A stretch of 9,163 nt of DNA from Collinsella sp. (lineage in GTDB: Bacteria > Actinomycetota > Coriobacteriia > Coriobacteriales > Coriobacteriaceae), in NCBI GenBank assembly GCA_019419485.1, contig DXZV01000037.1, positions 3,995-13,157 of the forward strand, written 5' to 3'. This document shows positions 1 through 6,109 of the stretch, in pieces. A program made the position numbers and the translations under genes. A model generated the notes under the pieces. The model saw only the letters and a program-made list of their open reading frames with translations. It ran no database searches and was not told the origin of the DNA. The stretch's first letter is position 1. Each line of letters opens with the position of its first letter.

Positions 1-2
1 CT

Positions 3-203
3 ATGGCACCTATCGATATTGTTGTGCTGGCCGTTATCGCCATTGCGTTTGTCGCCGTGTGCGTGCGCATTTATCGCAAGGGCACCTGCGCCGACTGCGC
101 TCAAGGTGGCGTTTGCACGGGACATTGCTCCAACAAAAAGACCTGCGCCGCACTTAAGGGCGTAGACAAAATTGCCGAAGACTTGGGCCGCGGGATCAAA
201 TAA
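3..203 (+). CDS. FeoB-associated Cys-rich membrane peptide
   Basis: A 66-residue protein with one N-terminal membrane helix (about residues 5-23, IDIVVLAVIAIAFVAVCV) followed by a basic stop-transfer stretch (RIYRK) and a short cytoplasmic tail rich in cysteine: C29, C32, C38, C42 and C48, plus C20 in the helix. A single helix followed by clustered CxxC-like cysteines is the hallmark of the small FeoB-associated Cys-rich membrane proteins, usually encoded just after feoB in ferrous iron uptake operons. The tail may bind iron or another metal, but its role is not well established. The ATG lies 2 bases from the window edge, so the ribosome binding site and any feoA/feoB upstream cannot be seen. 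A start further upstream cannot be excluded. A GC-rich hairpin follows about 25 bp after the stop, consistent with this being the last gene of its operon. Confidence 0.8.
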   Translation: MAPIDIVVLAVIAIAFVAVCVRIYRKGTCADCAQGGVCTGHCSNKKTCAALKGVDKIAEDLGRGIK

Positions 204-226
204 GGCCCGGACATCCAGGCATCCAG

Positions 227-259
227 GCGCCTCGCGAGTATCCGTTCGCGGGGCGCTTT
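227..259 (+). terminator. Candidate intrinsic terminator after the FeoB-associated gene
   Basis: An 11-bp inverted repeat, GCGCCTCGCGA (227-237) and TCGCGGGGCGC (246-256), pairs fully with one T-G wobble around an 8-nt loop and is followed by only three T. The strong GC stem and its place 23 bp after a stop codon fit a terminator. The short T run makes it a weak one, so it could instead be an mRNA 3'-end stabiliser. Confidence 0.45.
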
Positions 260-296
260 GCACATATGGGGGCGAGCGCGGTGAGTTAAAGAGTGA

Positions 297-404
297 TTTT
301 GGGGTATCGCTAACTATGTGGTCAACGGCCCGCTCACCGTGGTCCATGCCGTGGCAGGCGCCAAGCTCGCCGTCGAAGGCATGACTAACTACCTGGGCCT
401 CTAA
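297..404 (+). pseudogene. Possible C-terminal remnant of an unknown gene
   Basis: The frame from 297 to the TAA at 402-404 is open for 35 codons and reads like real protein: it includes GIANYVVNGPLTVVHAVAGA and ends MTNYLGL. A TGA lies directly upstream at 294-296, and there is no ATG with a ribosome binding site near the beginning, so an intact gene is unlikely. Codons are GC-ending, as in the neighbouring genes. The last eight codons fall inside the repeat starting at 381, whose other copy also keeps ATG ACT GAC TAT CTG. This may be the decayed end of a gene displaced by rearrangement at the repeat, or chance coding-like sequence in GC-rich DNA. I do not recognise the family. Confidence 0.25.
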
Positions 405-495
405 CTCCACCCCGCCCATCAGTTGCGGTGAAATGCGGACTGTTTTGGCTGTCAAAGGCCTTATCTACTCCGTATTCCACCGCAACTTTTTTGTG
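381..495 (+). repeat. 115-bp intergenic repeat, copy 1
   Basis: This stretch aligns without gaps to 8791-8905, with 9 differences by eye over 115 bp. Eight of them lie in the first 27 bases. The core 408-495 (88 bp) differs at only one base (T462 versus C8872), which is in the hairpin loop. Both copies are intergenic and in the same orientation, each downstream of a + strand gene. The core contains the long hairpin annotated at 421-492. No transposase, target-site duplication or terminal inverted repeats beyond the hairpin are visible. It is probably a genome-wide repeat acting as a terminator, or a small non-autonomous element, but copy number cannot be judged from this window. Confidence 0.85.
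421..492 (+). terminator. Long-stem hairpin with T tail (repeat copy 1)
   Basis: AGTTGCGGTGAAATGCGGA (421-439) pairs with TCCGTATTCCACCGCAACT (469-487): 19 positions with one A-C mismatch (431/477) and one G-T wobble (435/473). The 29-nt loop holds a smaller TTTTG/CAAAG stem. Six T (487-492) follow, as in an intrinsic terminator read on the + strand. In copy 1 an outer helix can also form between 406-413 and 495-502. The stem is longer and the loop larger than in a typical terminator. Read from the minus strand the hairpin has no T tail, so it is not a canonical terminator for kdpE, which ends 10 bp away. Confidence 0.6.
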
Positions 496-502
496 GGGTG
501 GG

Positions 503-1207
503 CTAGAGACGCTGCATGCGGTACCCGACACCCATGTGCGTCTGAATCATCTTGGGGTGAGAGGGGTCTGCCTCGATCTTCTTGCGCAGGGTGCGCATGA
601 ACACGCGCAGGCTCGCCAGATCGCTGTCCCAGCTCGTGCCCCATATCTCGCGGGTGATGAAGGTGTGGGTGAGCACCTTGTCGACGTTTTTCGCCAGAAG
701 GACGAGCAATTTGTACTCGGTTGGGGTGAGCGAGAGCTCGCGTCCGTCTTTCGTCGCGTATCCCGCGGCGTAGTCGATATGCAGCGGACCGTTGTCGAAC
801 GTGCTCGCTTCTGTCGACTCGCTCGACGCCATCGATGAGCGCCTCAAATTCGCACGGACGCGCGCGAGCAACTCATCCACAGAAAAGGGCTTGGTGAGGT
901 AGTCGTCTGCCCCTGCGTCAAGTGCTGCAATCTTGTCGGAATCTTCGGTGCGCGCCGAAATGACGATAATGGGGACTGCCGACCAGCTTCGGATCTTCGT
1001 GATGACCTCGATACCGTCAATGTCGGGAAGGCCGAGGTCGAGCATGATGAGGCTGGGGCCGTGCGACACCGCATCCATGATGGCGGCCTGGCCGTTGCAA
1101 ACCTTGCTCACGACATAGCCGTGGAGGTCAAGCGCGGTCGAAACGAGGTTTTGAACGGTCAGGTCATCTTCGACCAGGAGGATGCGTGGCTTAGCGGCAT
1201 TATTCAT
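503..1207 (-). CDS. kdpE: KdpE, OmpR-family response regulator of the Kdp system
   Basis: A 234-residue two-domain response regulator. The receiver domain (about 7-120) has the acidic pocket E13-D14-D15, the phospho-acceptor D57 in MLDLGLPD, the switch serine S84 in VISAR and K106 in TKPF. A linker of about 15 residues leads to an OmpR/PhoB winged-helix DNA-binding domain (about 137-231) with the typical LTPTEYKLL and GVGYRM motifs. The assignment as KdpE rather than another OmpR-type regulator rests on its position directly after kdpD and its fit to KdpE sequence style. It would be phosphorylated by KdpD and activate the divergent kdpFABC operon. The start is the ATG at 1205-1207, inside the end of kdpD. 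The open frame continues 83 codons further upstream, but that part is the shadow of kdpD and precedes the receiver domain. The length is close to that of the E. coli protein. Confidence 0.95.
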   Translation of the reverse strand: MNNAAKPRILLVEDDLTVQNLVSTALDLHGYVVSKVCNGQAAIMDAVSHGPSLIMLDLGLPDIDGIEVITKIRSWSAVPIIVISARTEDSDKIAALDAGADDYLTKPFSVDELLARVRANLRRSSMASSESTEASTFDNGPLHIDYAAGYATKDGRELSLTPTEYKLLVLLAKNVDKVLTHTFITREIWGTSWDSDLASLRVFMRTLRKKIEADPSHPKMIQTHMGVGYRMQRL

Positions 1208-3935
1208 GAATCTCGATCTCCTCGGCGGGCAGGGTAAAACGGAAGACGGCCCCATGGGGGTGGTTGTCGCGAACTTCGATGGCGCCGCCATGCGCCTCCA
1301 CGATGGAGCGGCAGAGCGACAGCCCAAGGCCGATGCTTCGACGCGAATCCACGGGCCGCGTATTGCTTGAGGCGAAGAAGCGCTCAAAGATATGAGGCTT
1401 GTCGCAGTCTGCCACACCCGGCCCATCGTCTGCGACGTCCACCACGACGAACGCACCCTCGCGACGTGCTCTGATGGTGACAGTCGAGTCCTCGGGCGTG
1501 TATTTGAAGGCGTTCATGATGAGATTCGTAAGCACCTGTATGATGAGATGGACGTCGATGCGTACCAGCAGGATGTCGTCAGTGTGCTCGATGGTGACGG
1601 TACGTCCATGCGATGCTTGGGCGACATGGCTGAGGGCGGCCTCGATGACCTCGTCGATGAGCTCGGACGTGAAGTTGAGGCGAATGGTGCCGTCTTCGAC
1701 GCGTGTGATGGCGAGGAGGTTCTCCACGGTATCGATAAGCCAGAGGGAGTCATCGTAGATGGCATCGGCAAGATCGCAGCGTTGTTCGAGGCTGAGCTTC
1801 TCGTCGCTCTTCCGAAGGATTGCTGCAGATCCGGATATAGCCGTGAGGGGTGTCCTCAAATCGTGGCCGATGGAGCGCAAAAGGTTGGCGCGCAGCTGCT
1901 CGTTTTTCGCCAAGACCGCAGCCTCTTCGCGCTCTTGCGCCGCCCGGTCGCTTTCGAGCGCCAAGGCGCATTCGCCTACGATAGATAGGACGATCGAATG
2001 CTCGAAGGCTTCGATCTCGCGCCCCTCCAGGTCGATGCCGATGACACCGAATACCTTGTCGCCGGTGCGAACCGCGAGGTAGAGGCAGCGCGCCTCGGGC
2101 AGGGTCCGCGTGCTTGCGCCCGCGCGTTTGTTGTTGGTGTAGGTCCAGGTTGCAACAGCGCGCTCGTAGTCGGTGAACAGCGACGCGGATCGGTTTTCGG
2201 TGCCAGCGGACTCATAGAGCGTCTTGCCGAGCGTGCCGTGTTCGGCGGTGTAGAAGACCACGTCGAGTTTTAGCAGTTTGATGAGTTGGTTCATGGCGAC
2301 GCGGGCGCACTCCTCCGCGCTATGGGCTTGCTGCAAGAGCTGGTTCGTTTCGAGGAGTACGCGCGTTTTGAATGCGTTCTCGGCGGAGGTACGGGCGTTG
2401 TCGGCGATGCGCGCAGTTAACTCGCCGGCGACCATAGCGGTAGCGAACATGATGCCGAACGTGACCAGATAGCTTCGGTCGTAGCTGGCGAGCGAAAACA
2501 GAGGCGTGACGAAGCAGAAGTTGTAAAGCACTACAGAGAGCATGCTCGATACGATCGTGCAGATACGCCCCGTCGTGGTGACGGCGGTCAGCAGGGCCGT
2601 GAGGATATAGAGGGATATGATGCAGGAATCGGCAAATCCCAGATGGCGAAAAGCCGTGCCGATCGCCGTGGCGACAAGAGAGAAGGCCAGCGTGCGAAGC
2701 GCGTCTCGGCTGCTGGGCGGCTGCAGGGCGCGCGCACGGCGGCGTCCTTTGGGCCGGGAGGGCGGAGTCGACTGGTCTGGAATGATGTAAATGTCGAGGT
2801 TCGGGGCGAATGCTATGAGCTGTTCTACGAGAGATTTGCGGCCGAAGAGGGCCTGACGGACGCTGCTGCGCTCGCCCGTGCGCCCCATGACGATCTTCGA
2901 AATACCCGACAGGCGTGCGAACTCGGAGATCTGAAACGCGATGTCGTCGCCATAGACGGTTTCCATCTGTGCTCCGAGCTGCTCGGCTAGGGCGATATTG
3001 GCTGCAAGCTTGGCGCGGGCCTCATCGCTCATGGCTTGCGTGCGCGGGCTCTCTACGAACAGGGCGACGAGCTCGCTGCGAAACGCTTTCGCCATGCGTG
3101 CGGCGGCACGGACGATGCGGGGATTGGTCGGCGCCGGGGAGACACAGACCAAGATACGCTCCCTGGTGTAGTAGTCACGGTTTCCCAGCACGCGTGCGGC
3201 GTCTGTGAGGTGGCCGGTGCGATCGGCGCAGCGGCGCAGCGCGATTTCTCGGAGTGCGGTGAGGTTCTCGACGGTAAAAAAATGCTGTTGCGCTCGCTCG
3301 GCTTGTGCGGGACGGTAGACGAGGCCGGCGCGAAGGCGCTCAAGTAGGTCTTCGGGCTCTATGTCAACGAGCTCGACCTGGTCGGCATCATCGAAGATGC
3401 GGTCGGGGATTCGTTCGCTCACGACAACGCCGGTGATGGATGCAACCATGTCGTTTAGGCTCTCGATATGCTGAACGTTCACGGTCGTATAGACGTCGAT
3501 GCCTGCATGTAGAAGTTCCTCGACGTCTTGATAGCGTTTGTCGTGGCGAGACCCCGGCGCATTCGTATGGGCGAGCTCGTCGACAAGGATGAGCTGAGGG
3601 GCGCGTTCGATAGCCGCATCTAGATCGAACTCGCTGAGCGCAATGCCGTTGTGCTCGATGAGTTTACAGGGCACGTTCTCAAGCCCTTGTGCAAGATGGG
3701 CAGTTGCCGGACGTTCGTGCGGCTCGATGTATCCCGCGACGACGTCGACACCTCGCCGCTTGGCGGCGTGGGCGGCTTGAAGCATCGCATAGGTTTTGCC
3801 TGCACCAGCAGCGTAGCCAAAGAAAATCTTGAGGTGTCCCCGGCTGGTTCGAGCGTCATCGGCGACCTCGTCTTTCTCAATTGCCTTGAGGATGAGGTCT
3901 GGATTGACGCGAGTGTCCGATGCGTCGCGCTGCAT
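1200..3935 (-). CDS. kdpD: KdpD, potassium/turgor-responsive sensor histidine kinase
   Basis: A 911-residue sensor kinase with the full KdpD architecture. The N-terminal KdpD domain (about 30-225) has the Walker A-like GYAAGAGKT (40-48) and Walker B-like LILVDELAHTNAPG (115-128). A universal-stress-protein domain (about 259-386) follows, with VMGRTGERS at 349-357. Four membrane helices (about 413-429, 437-454, 457-476 and 489-510) form the DUF4118 sensor region, followed by a GAF-like domain (about 533-658). The kinase core has the phosphorylated H691 in IGHDLRTP, an N box NLIMNAFKYTP (804-814), and G boxes DVADDGPGV (833-841) and GLGLSLC (869-875). The start at 3935 is chosen because AGAAAGG lies 7 nt before the ATG. 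The frame stays open to 4031 with other ATGs that lack such a site. It overlaps kdpE by 8 nt. In the family, KdpD senses low external K+ and ionic conditions and phosphorylates KdpE. The USP domain is a known binding site for c-di-AMP in some Gram-positive KdpD proteins, but whether it binds here cannot be told. Confidence 0.97.
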   Translation of the reverse strand: MQRDASDTRVNPDLILKAIEKDEVADDARTSRGHLKIFFGYAAGAGKTYAMLQAAHAAKRRGVDVVAGYIEPHERPATAHLAQGLENVPCKLIEHNGIALSEFDLDAAIERAPQLILVDELAHTNAPGSRHDKRYQDVEELLHAGIDVYTTVNVQHIESLNDMVASITGVVVSERIPDRIFDDADQVELVDIEPEDLLERLRAGLVYRPAQAERAQQHFFTVENLTALREIALRRCADRTGHLTDAARVLGNRDYYTRERILVCVSPAPTNPRIVRAAARMAKAFRSELVALFVESPRTQAMSDEARAKLAANIALAEQLGAQMETVYGDDIAFQISEFARLSGISKIVMGRTGERSSVRQALFGRKSLVEQLIAFAPNLDIYIIPDQSTPPSRPKGRRRARALQPPSSRDALRTLAFSLVATAIGTAFRHLGFADSCIISLYILTALLTAVTTTGRICTIVSSMLSVVLYNFCFVTPLFSLASYDRSYLVTFGIMFATAMVAGELTARIADNARTSAENAFKTRVLLETNQLLQQAHSAEECARVAMNQLIKLLKLDVVFYTAEHGTLGKTLYESAGTENRSASLFTDYERAVATWTYTNNKRAGASTRTLPEARCLYLAVRTGDKVFGVIGIDLEGREIEAFEHSIVLSIVGECALALESDRAAQEREEAAVLAKNEQLRANLLRSIGHDLRTPLTAISGSAAILRKSDEKLSLEQRCDLADAIYDDSLWLIDTVENLLAITRVEDGTIRLNFTSELIDEVIEAALSHVAQASHGRTVTIEHTDDILLVRIDVHLIIQVLTNLIMNAFKYTPEDSTVTIRARREGAFVVVDVADDGPGVADCDKPHIFERFFASSNTRPVDSRRSIGLGLSLCRSIVEAHGGAIEVRDNHPHGAVFRFTLPAEEIEIHE

Positions 3936-4007
3936 AGCGTAGCCTTTCTGAAACGTTGTCCATGCGTGCATACGCGGCGAGGACGCCACTGTATGCTCGC
4001 GAGGTCG

Positions 4008-4013
4008 AGTATA
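4008..4013 (-). promoter_or_regulatory. Candidate -10 box for kdpDE
   Basis: On the minus strand TATACT (4013 down to 4008) matches five of six bases of the consensus -10. It would give a 5' leader of roughly 65 nt before the kdpD ATG. No good -35 is visible at 16-18 bp spacing (CACTAT at 17 bp), so the promoter would be weak or activator-dependent. A palindrome CTCGCGAG sits just downstream at 3996-4003. Confidence 0.35.
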
Positions 4014-4051
4014 GGCGCACTGCAGCCGCAATAGTGCTTTCTACCTGCATC

Positions 4052-4068
4052 TTTACGGCATCTTAAGG
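4052..4068. promoter_or_regulatory. Candidate KdpE operator upstream of kdpFABC
   Basis: TTTACGGCATCTTAAGG carries two T/A-rich half-sites, TTAC (4053) and TTAA (4063), in direct orientation 10 bp apart. Direct repeats about one helical turn apart, with a TTTA-type half-site, are typical of OmpR-family regulators and resemble the E. coli KdpE box. The site lies about 25 bp upstream of a possible -10, where an activator would contact RNA polymerase. A second pair of TTTA words, TTTAAT (4094) and TTTACT (4111), is an alternative. The assignment is inference from position and pattern. Confidence 0.3.
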
Positions 4069-4069
4069 T

Positions 4070-4089
4070 CGTGAGCCCCGGCCCTCACG
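4070..4089. promoter_or_regulatory. Dyad between the candidate operator and kdpF promoter
   Basis: CGTGAG (4070-4075) and CTCACG (4084-4089) form a perfect 6-bp inverted repeat around an 8-nt C/G spacer. It sits where the -35 of the kdpFABC promoter would be expected, so it may be a regulator site or part of the promoter. No T tail follows immediately, which argues against a terminator. Confidence 0.25.
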
Positions 4090-4093
4090 CCTC

Positions 4094-4099
4094 TTTAAT
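4094..4099 (+). promoter_or_regulatory. Candidate -10 box for kdpFABC
   Basis: TTTAAT lies about 80 bp before the kdpF ATG in otherwise GC-rich sequence. The bases 17 bp upstream (GTGAGC) do not resemble a -35, as expected for a promoter that needs an activator such as KdpE. It could instead be half of a TTTA-type operator with TTTACT at 4111. Confidence 0.28.
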
Positions 4100-4178
4100 C
4101 TCTAGAAGCGTTTACTGTCCCCAGGCGCTTGCGAGAGCAGGCGTCCGAGACATCGGACCGCGCGTGAAAGGGGCGGTA

Positions 4179-4265
4179 ATGGACATCCTCATTCCCATTA
4201 TCGGAGTCGTCTGCATCGGACTCCTTATCTATTACATCTACATTCTGATGAGGAGTGATTCGTAA
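4179..4265 (+). CDS. kdpF: KdpF, small membrane subunit of the Kdp ATPase
   Basis: A 28-residue peptide starting MDILIPIIGVVCIGLLIYYI and ending LMRSDS, almost entirely one membrane helix (about 4-24). It sits directly upstream of kdpA and matches the size and hydrophobic pattern of KdpF (29 residues in E. coli), which lies on the KdpA surface and stabilises the KdpFABC complex in the membrane. The start at 4179 is supported by AAAGGGG five bases before the ATG. The same frame is open from an ATG at 4071, but those extra 36 residues are not hydrophobic, overlap the regulatory region and lack a ribosome binding site there. The stop is 3 bp before the kdpA start, implying coupled translation. 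Sequence similarity to other KdpF proteins is low by nature, so the call rests on size, hydrophobicity and position. Confidence 0.85.
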   Translation: MDILIPIIGVVCIGLLIYYIYILMRSDS

Positions 4266-4268
4266 ACT

Positions 4269-6092
4269 ATGGACGCTGCGATTCAGTACATCTTGTACTT
4301 TGCCGTGCTCGTCGTCCTGGCCGTTCCGCTCGGTCGGTTCATGGCCCATATCATGGATGGCGAGCATACGTTCCTGTCGCCTGTGATTGCTCCTGTGGAG
4401 CGTGGCGTCTATCGTCTGCTTCGCATCGACGCGGCAGAGCAGATGGGGTGTAGGCGCTATCTGGCGAGCGTGCTGGTCTTTTCGGGGATCGGCCTCGTGG
4501 CCCTTGTGGCACTCCAAGCGCTTCAGCCCTTCTTGCCAGGCAATCCCCAGCACCTGCCGGGTGTGTCATGGGACCTGTCGTTCAATACGGCCGCTTCCTT
4601 CATAACCAACACCAATTGGCAATCCTATTCCGGTGAGACCACCCTGTCCTACCTTGTGCAGTTCATGGGCCTCACCGTGCAGAACTTCTTGTCCGCCGGC
4701 ACCGGTATTGCGGTCATGTTCGCGCTGATCCGCGGCTTCCGTCAGGTCAAGGAGCAGAGTCTGGGTTCCTTCTGGGTCGACCTCACCCGCACCGTCCTGT
4801 ATGCGCTCATCCCGCTGAACCTCGTGTTCGGCATCTGCCTGGCTGCCGGTGGCGTCATCTCCAACTTCCAGCCGGCTCAGAAGGCCGAGCTCGTAGAGCC
4901 CGTCGCTGTCCAGCCTAATGCAGACGGCGGCTGGAGCGTCCTCGACGGCGCCCAGATCGAGGGCGACACGGTCAAGGTCGACGGCAAGGTTGTCGAGGGC
5001 GCGCGCGTGGTCACCGAGCAGTTCCTGCCCCAGGGTCCTGCGGCTCCTCAGGTCGCCATCAAGCAGTCCGGCACCAACGGCGGCGGCTTCTTCGGCGTGA
5101 ACTCCGCCCATCCGTATGAGAACCCCAGTGCCTTCACCAACATCATCGAGATGACCAGCCTGCTGCTGATCCCGGCTGCCTGCTGCTTCACCTTCGGTAT
5201 CGGCGTCAAGAACACCAAGCAGGGCAAGGCCATCTTTGCCGCCATGTTCATCCTGCTGGTGATCTTCACCGGCATCATCGCCGTCAACGAGCATGCGGGC
5301 ACCCCGCAGCTGGCCGATGGCGGAGCGGTCAATATCGAGATGACCGACGGCCAGGCCGGCGGCAACATGGAGGGCAAGGAGAGCCGCTTTGGCATCGCCT
5401 CCTCTTCCACCTGGTCCGCTTTCACGACGGCTGCTTCCAACGGCTCGGTCAACTCCATGCACGACTCCTACACCCCGCTCGGCGGGTTTGTCCAGATGCT
5501 CCAGATGGCTCTGGGCGAGGTCGTCTTCGGCGGCGTGGGCTGCGGCCTGTACGGCATGATCGGCTTCGCCATCCTCACAGTGTTCATCGCCGGCCTTATG
5601 GTCGGCCGCACGCCCGAGTTCCTGGGCAAGAAGATCGAGCCGGGCGAGATGCGCTGGGCAGTTGTCCTGTGCCTGGCAACTCCGTTTGCCATTCTGGTGT
5701 GCTCGGCCATCGCCTGCATGGTGCCCGGTCTTGCCGACCAGCTCAACAATGGTGGCGCGCACGGCTTCTCCGAGGTGCTGTATGCCTTCACCTCATGCGG
5801 CGGCAACAACGGCTCGGCGTTTGCAGGTATGAACTGCAACATTCCCTGGATCAACGTCATGCTCGGCCTCGAGATGCTGTTCGCCCGCTTCATGCCCATC
5901 ATCGGTACGCTGGCTATCGCCGGCTCGCTGGCCAAGAAGGGTAAGGTCGCCGAGAGCGCCGGTACCCTGTCTACCACCAACGGCATGTTCGTATTCCTGC
6001 TCGTGTTCATCGTTCTGCTGATCGGTGCCCTGAGCTTCTTCCCGGCCCTAGCGCTTGGCCCCGTTGCCGAGTTCTTCCAGATGATTGCGTAA
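4269..6092 (+). CDS. kdpA: KdpA, potassium-selective channel-like subunit of the Kdp ATPase
   Basis: A 607-residue polytopic membrane protein that binds and selects K+ in KdpFABC. The four pore-loop regions of the superfamily of K+ transporters are visible: SFITNTNWQSYSGE (about 110-123), GTNGGGFFGVNSAHPYENP (268-286), TTAASNGSVNSMHDS (386-400) with GEVVFGGVGCGLYGM after it (416-430), and FTSCGGNNGSAFAG (507-520). Flanking hydrophobic segments give about ten helices. The ATG at 4269 is the only possible start in this frame, since the kdpF stop TAA at 4263-4265 is also in this frame. The nearest Shine-Dalgarno-like word, AGGAG at 4251-4255, is 13 nt away, so translation is probably coupled to kdpF. 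The protein is about 50 residues longer than the E. coli one (557). Most of the excess is an acidic Gly/Asp/Val-rich stretch at about 207-250 before the second pore loop, likely an enlarged extracytoplasmic loop. Confidence 0.97.
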   Translation: MDAAIQYILYFAVLVVLAVPLGRFMAHIMDGEHTFLSPVIAPVERGVYRLLRIDAAEQMGCRRYLASVLVFSGIGLVALVALQALQPFLPGNPQHLPGVSWDLSFNTAASFITNTNWQSYSGETTLSYLVQFMGLTVQNFLSAGTGIAVMFALIRGFRQVKEQSLGSFWVDLTRTVLYALIPLNLVFGICLAAGGVISNFQPAQKAELVEPVAVQPNADGGWSVLDGAQIEGDTVKVDGKVVEGARVVTEQFLPQGPAAPQVAIKQSGTNGGGFFGVNSAHPYENPSAFTNIIEMTSLLLIPAACCFTFGIGVKNTKQGKAIFAAMFILLVIFTGIIAVNEHAGTPQLADGGAVNIEMTDGQAGGNMEGKESRFGIASSSTWSAFTTAASNGSVNSMHDSYTPLGGFVQMLQMALGEVVFGGVGCGLYGMIGFAILTVFIAGLMVGRTPEFLGKKIEPGEMRWAVVLCLATPFAILVCSAIACMVPGLADQLNNGGAHGFSEVLYAFTSCGGNNGSAFAGMNCNIPWINVMLGLEMLFARFMPIIGTLAIAGSLAKKGKVAESAGTLSTTNGMFVFLLVFIVLLIGALSFFPALALGPVAEFFQMIA

Positions 6093-6109
6093 AGGAGGGC
6101 CGCAGATTT

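Noticed and set aside
212..227. Tandem CATCCAGG duplication
   Set aside because: Two 8-bp units beside a hairpin in non-coding DNA are too short to interpret.
381..495. An insertion sequence or CRISPR repeat
   Set aside because: There is no transposase, no target-site duplication and no regularly spaced array, only two distant copies with a hairpin and T tail.
428..838. A 136-codon + strand frame starting in the repeat and running through kdpE
   Set aside because: Most of it is antisense to kdpE. The first part is translated hairpin repeat, with no ribosome binding site, so a real gene is unlikely.
4000..4178. A c-di-AMP (ydaO-type) or other riboswitch in the kdpF leader
   Set aside because: Such elements are known before potassium transport genes, but the leader here would be only about 75 nt and I could not find the conserved helices or core sequence.
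4566..5762. A 398-codon open frame on the minus strand opposite kdpA
   Set aside because: Same reason: an antisense shadow of kdpA with low-complexity Asp/Gly/His composition and no credible start signal.
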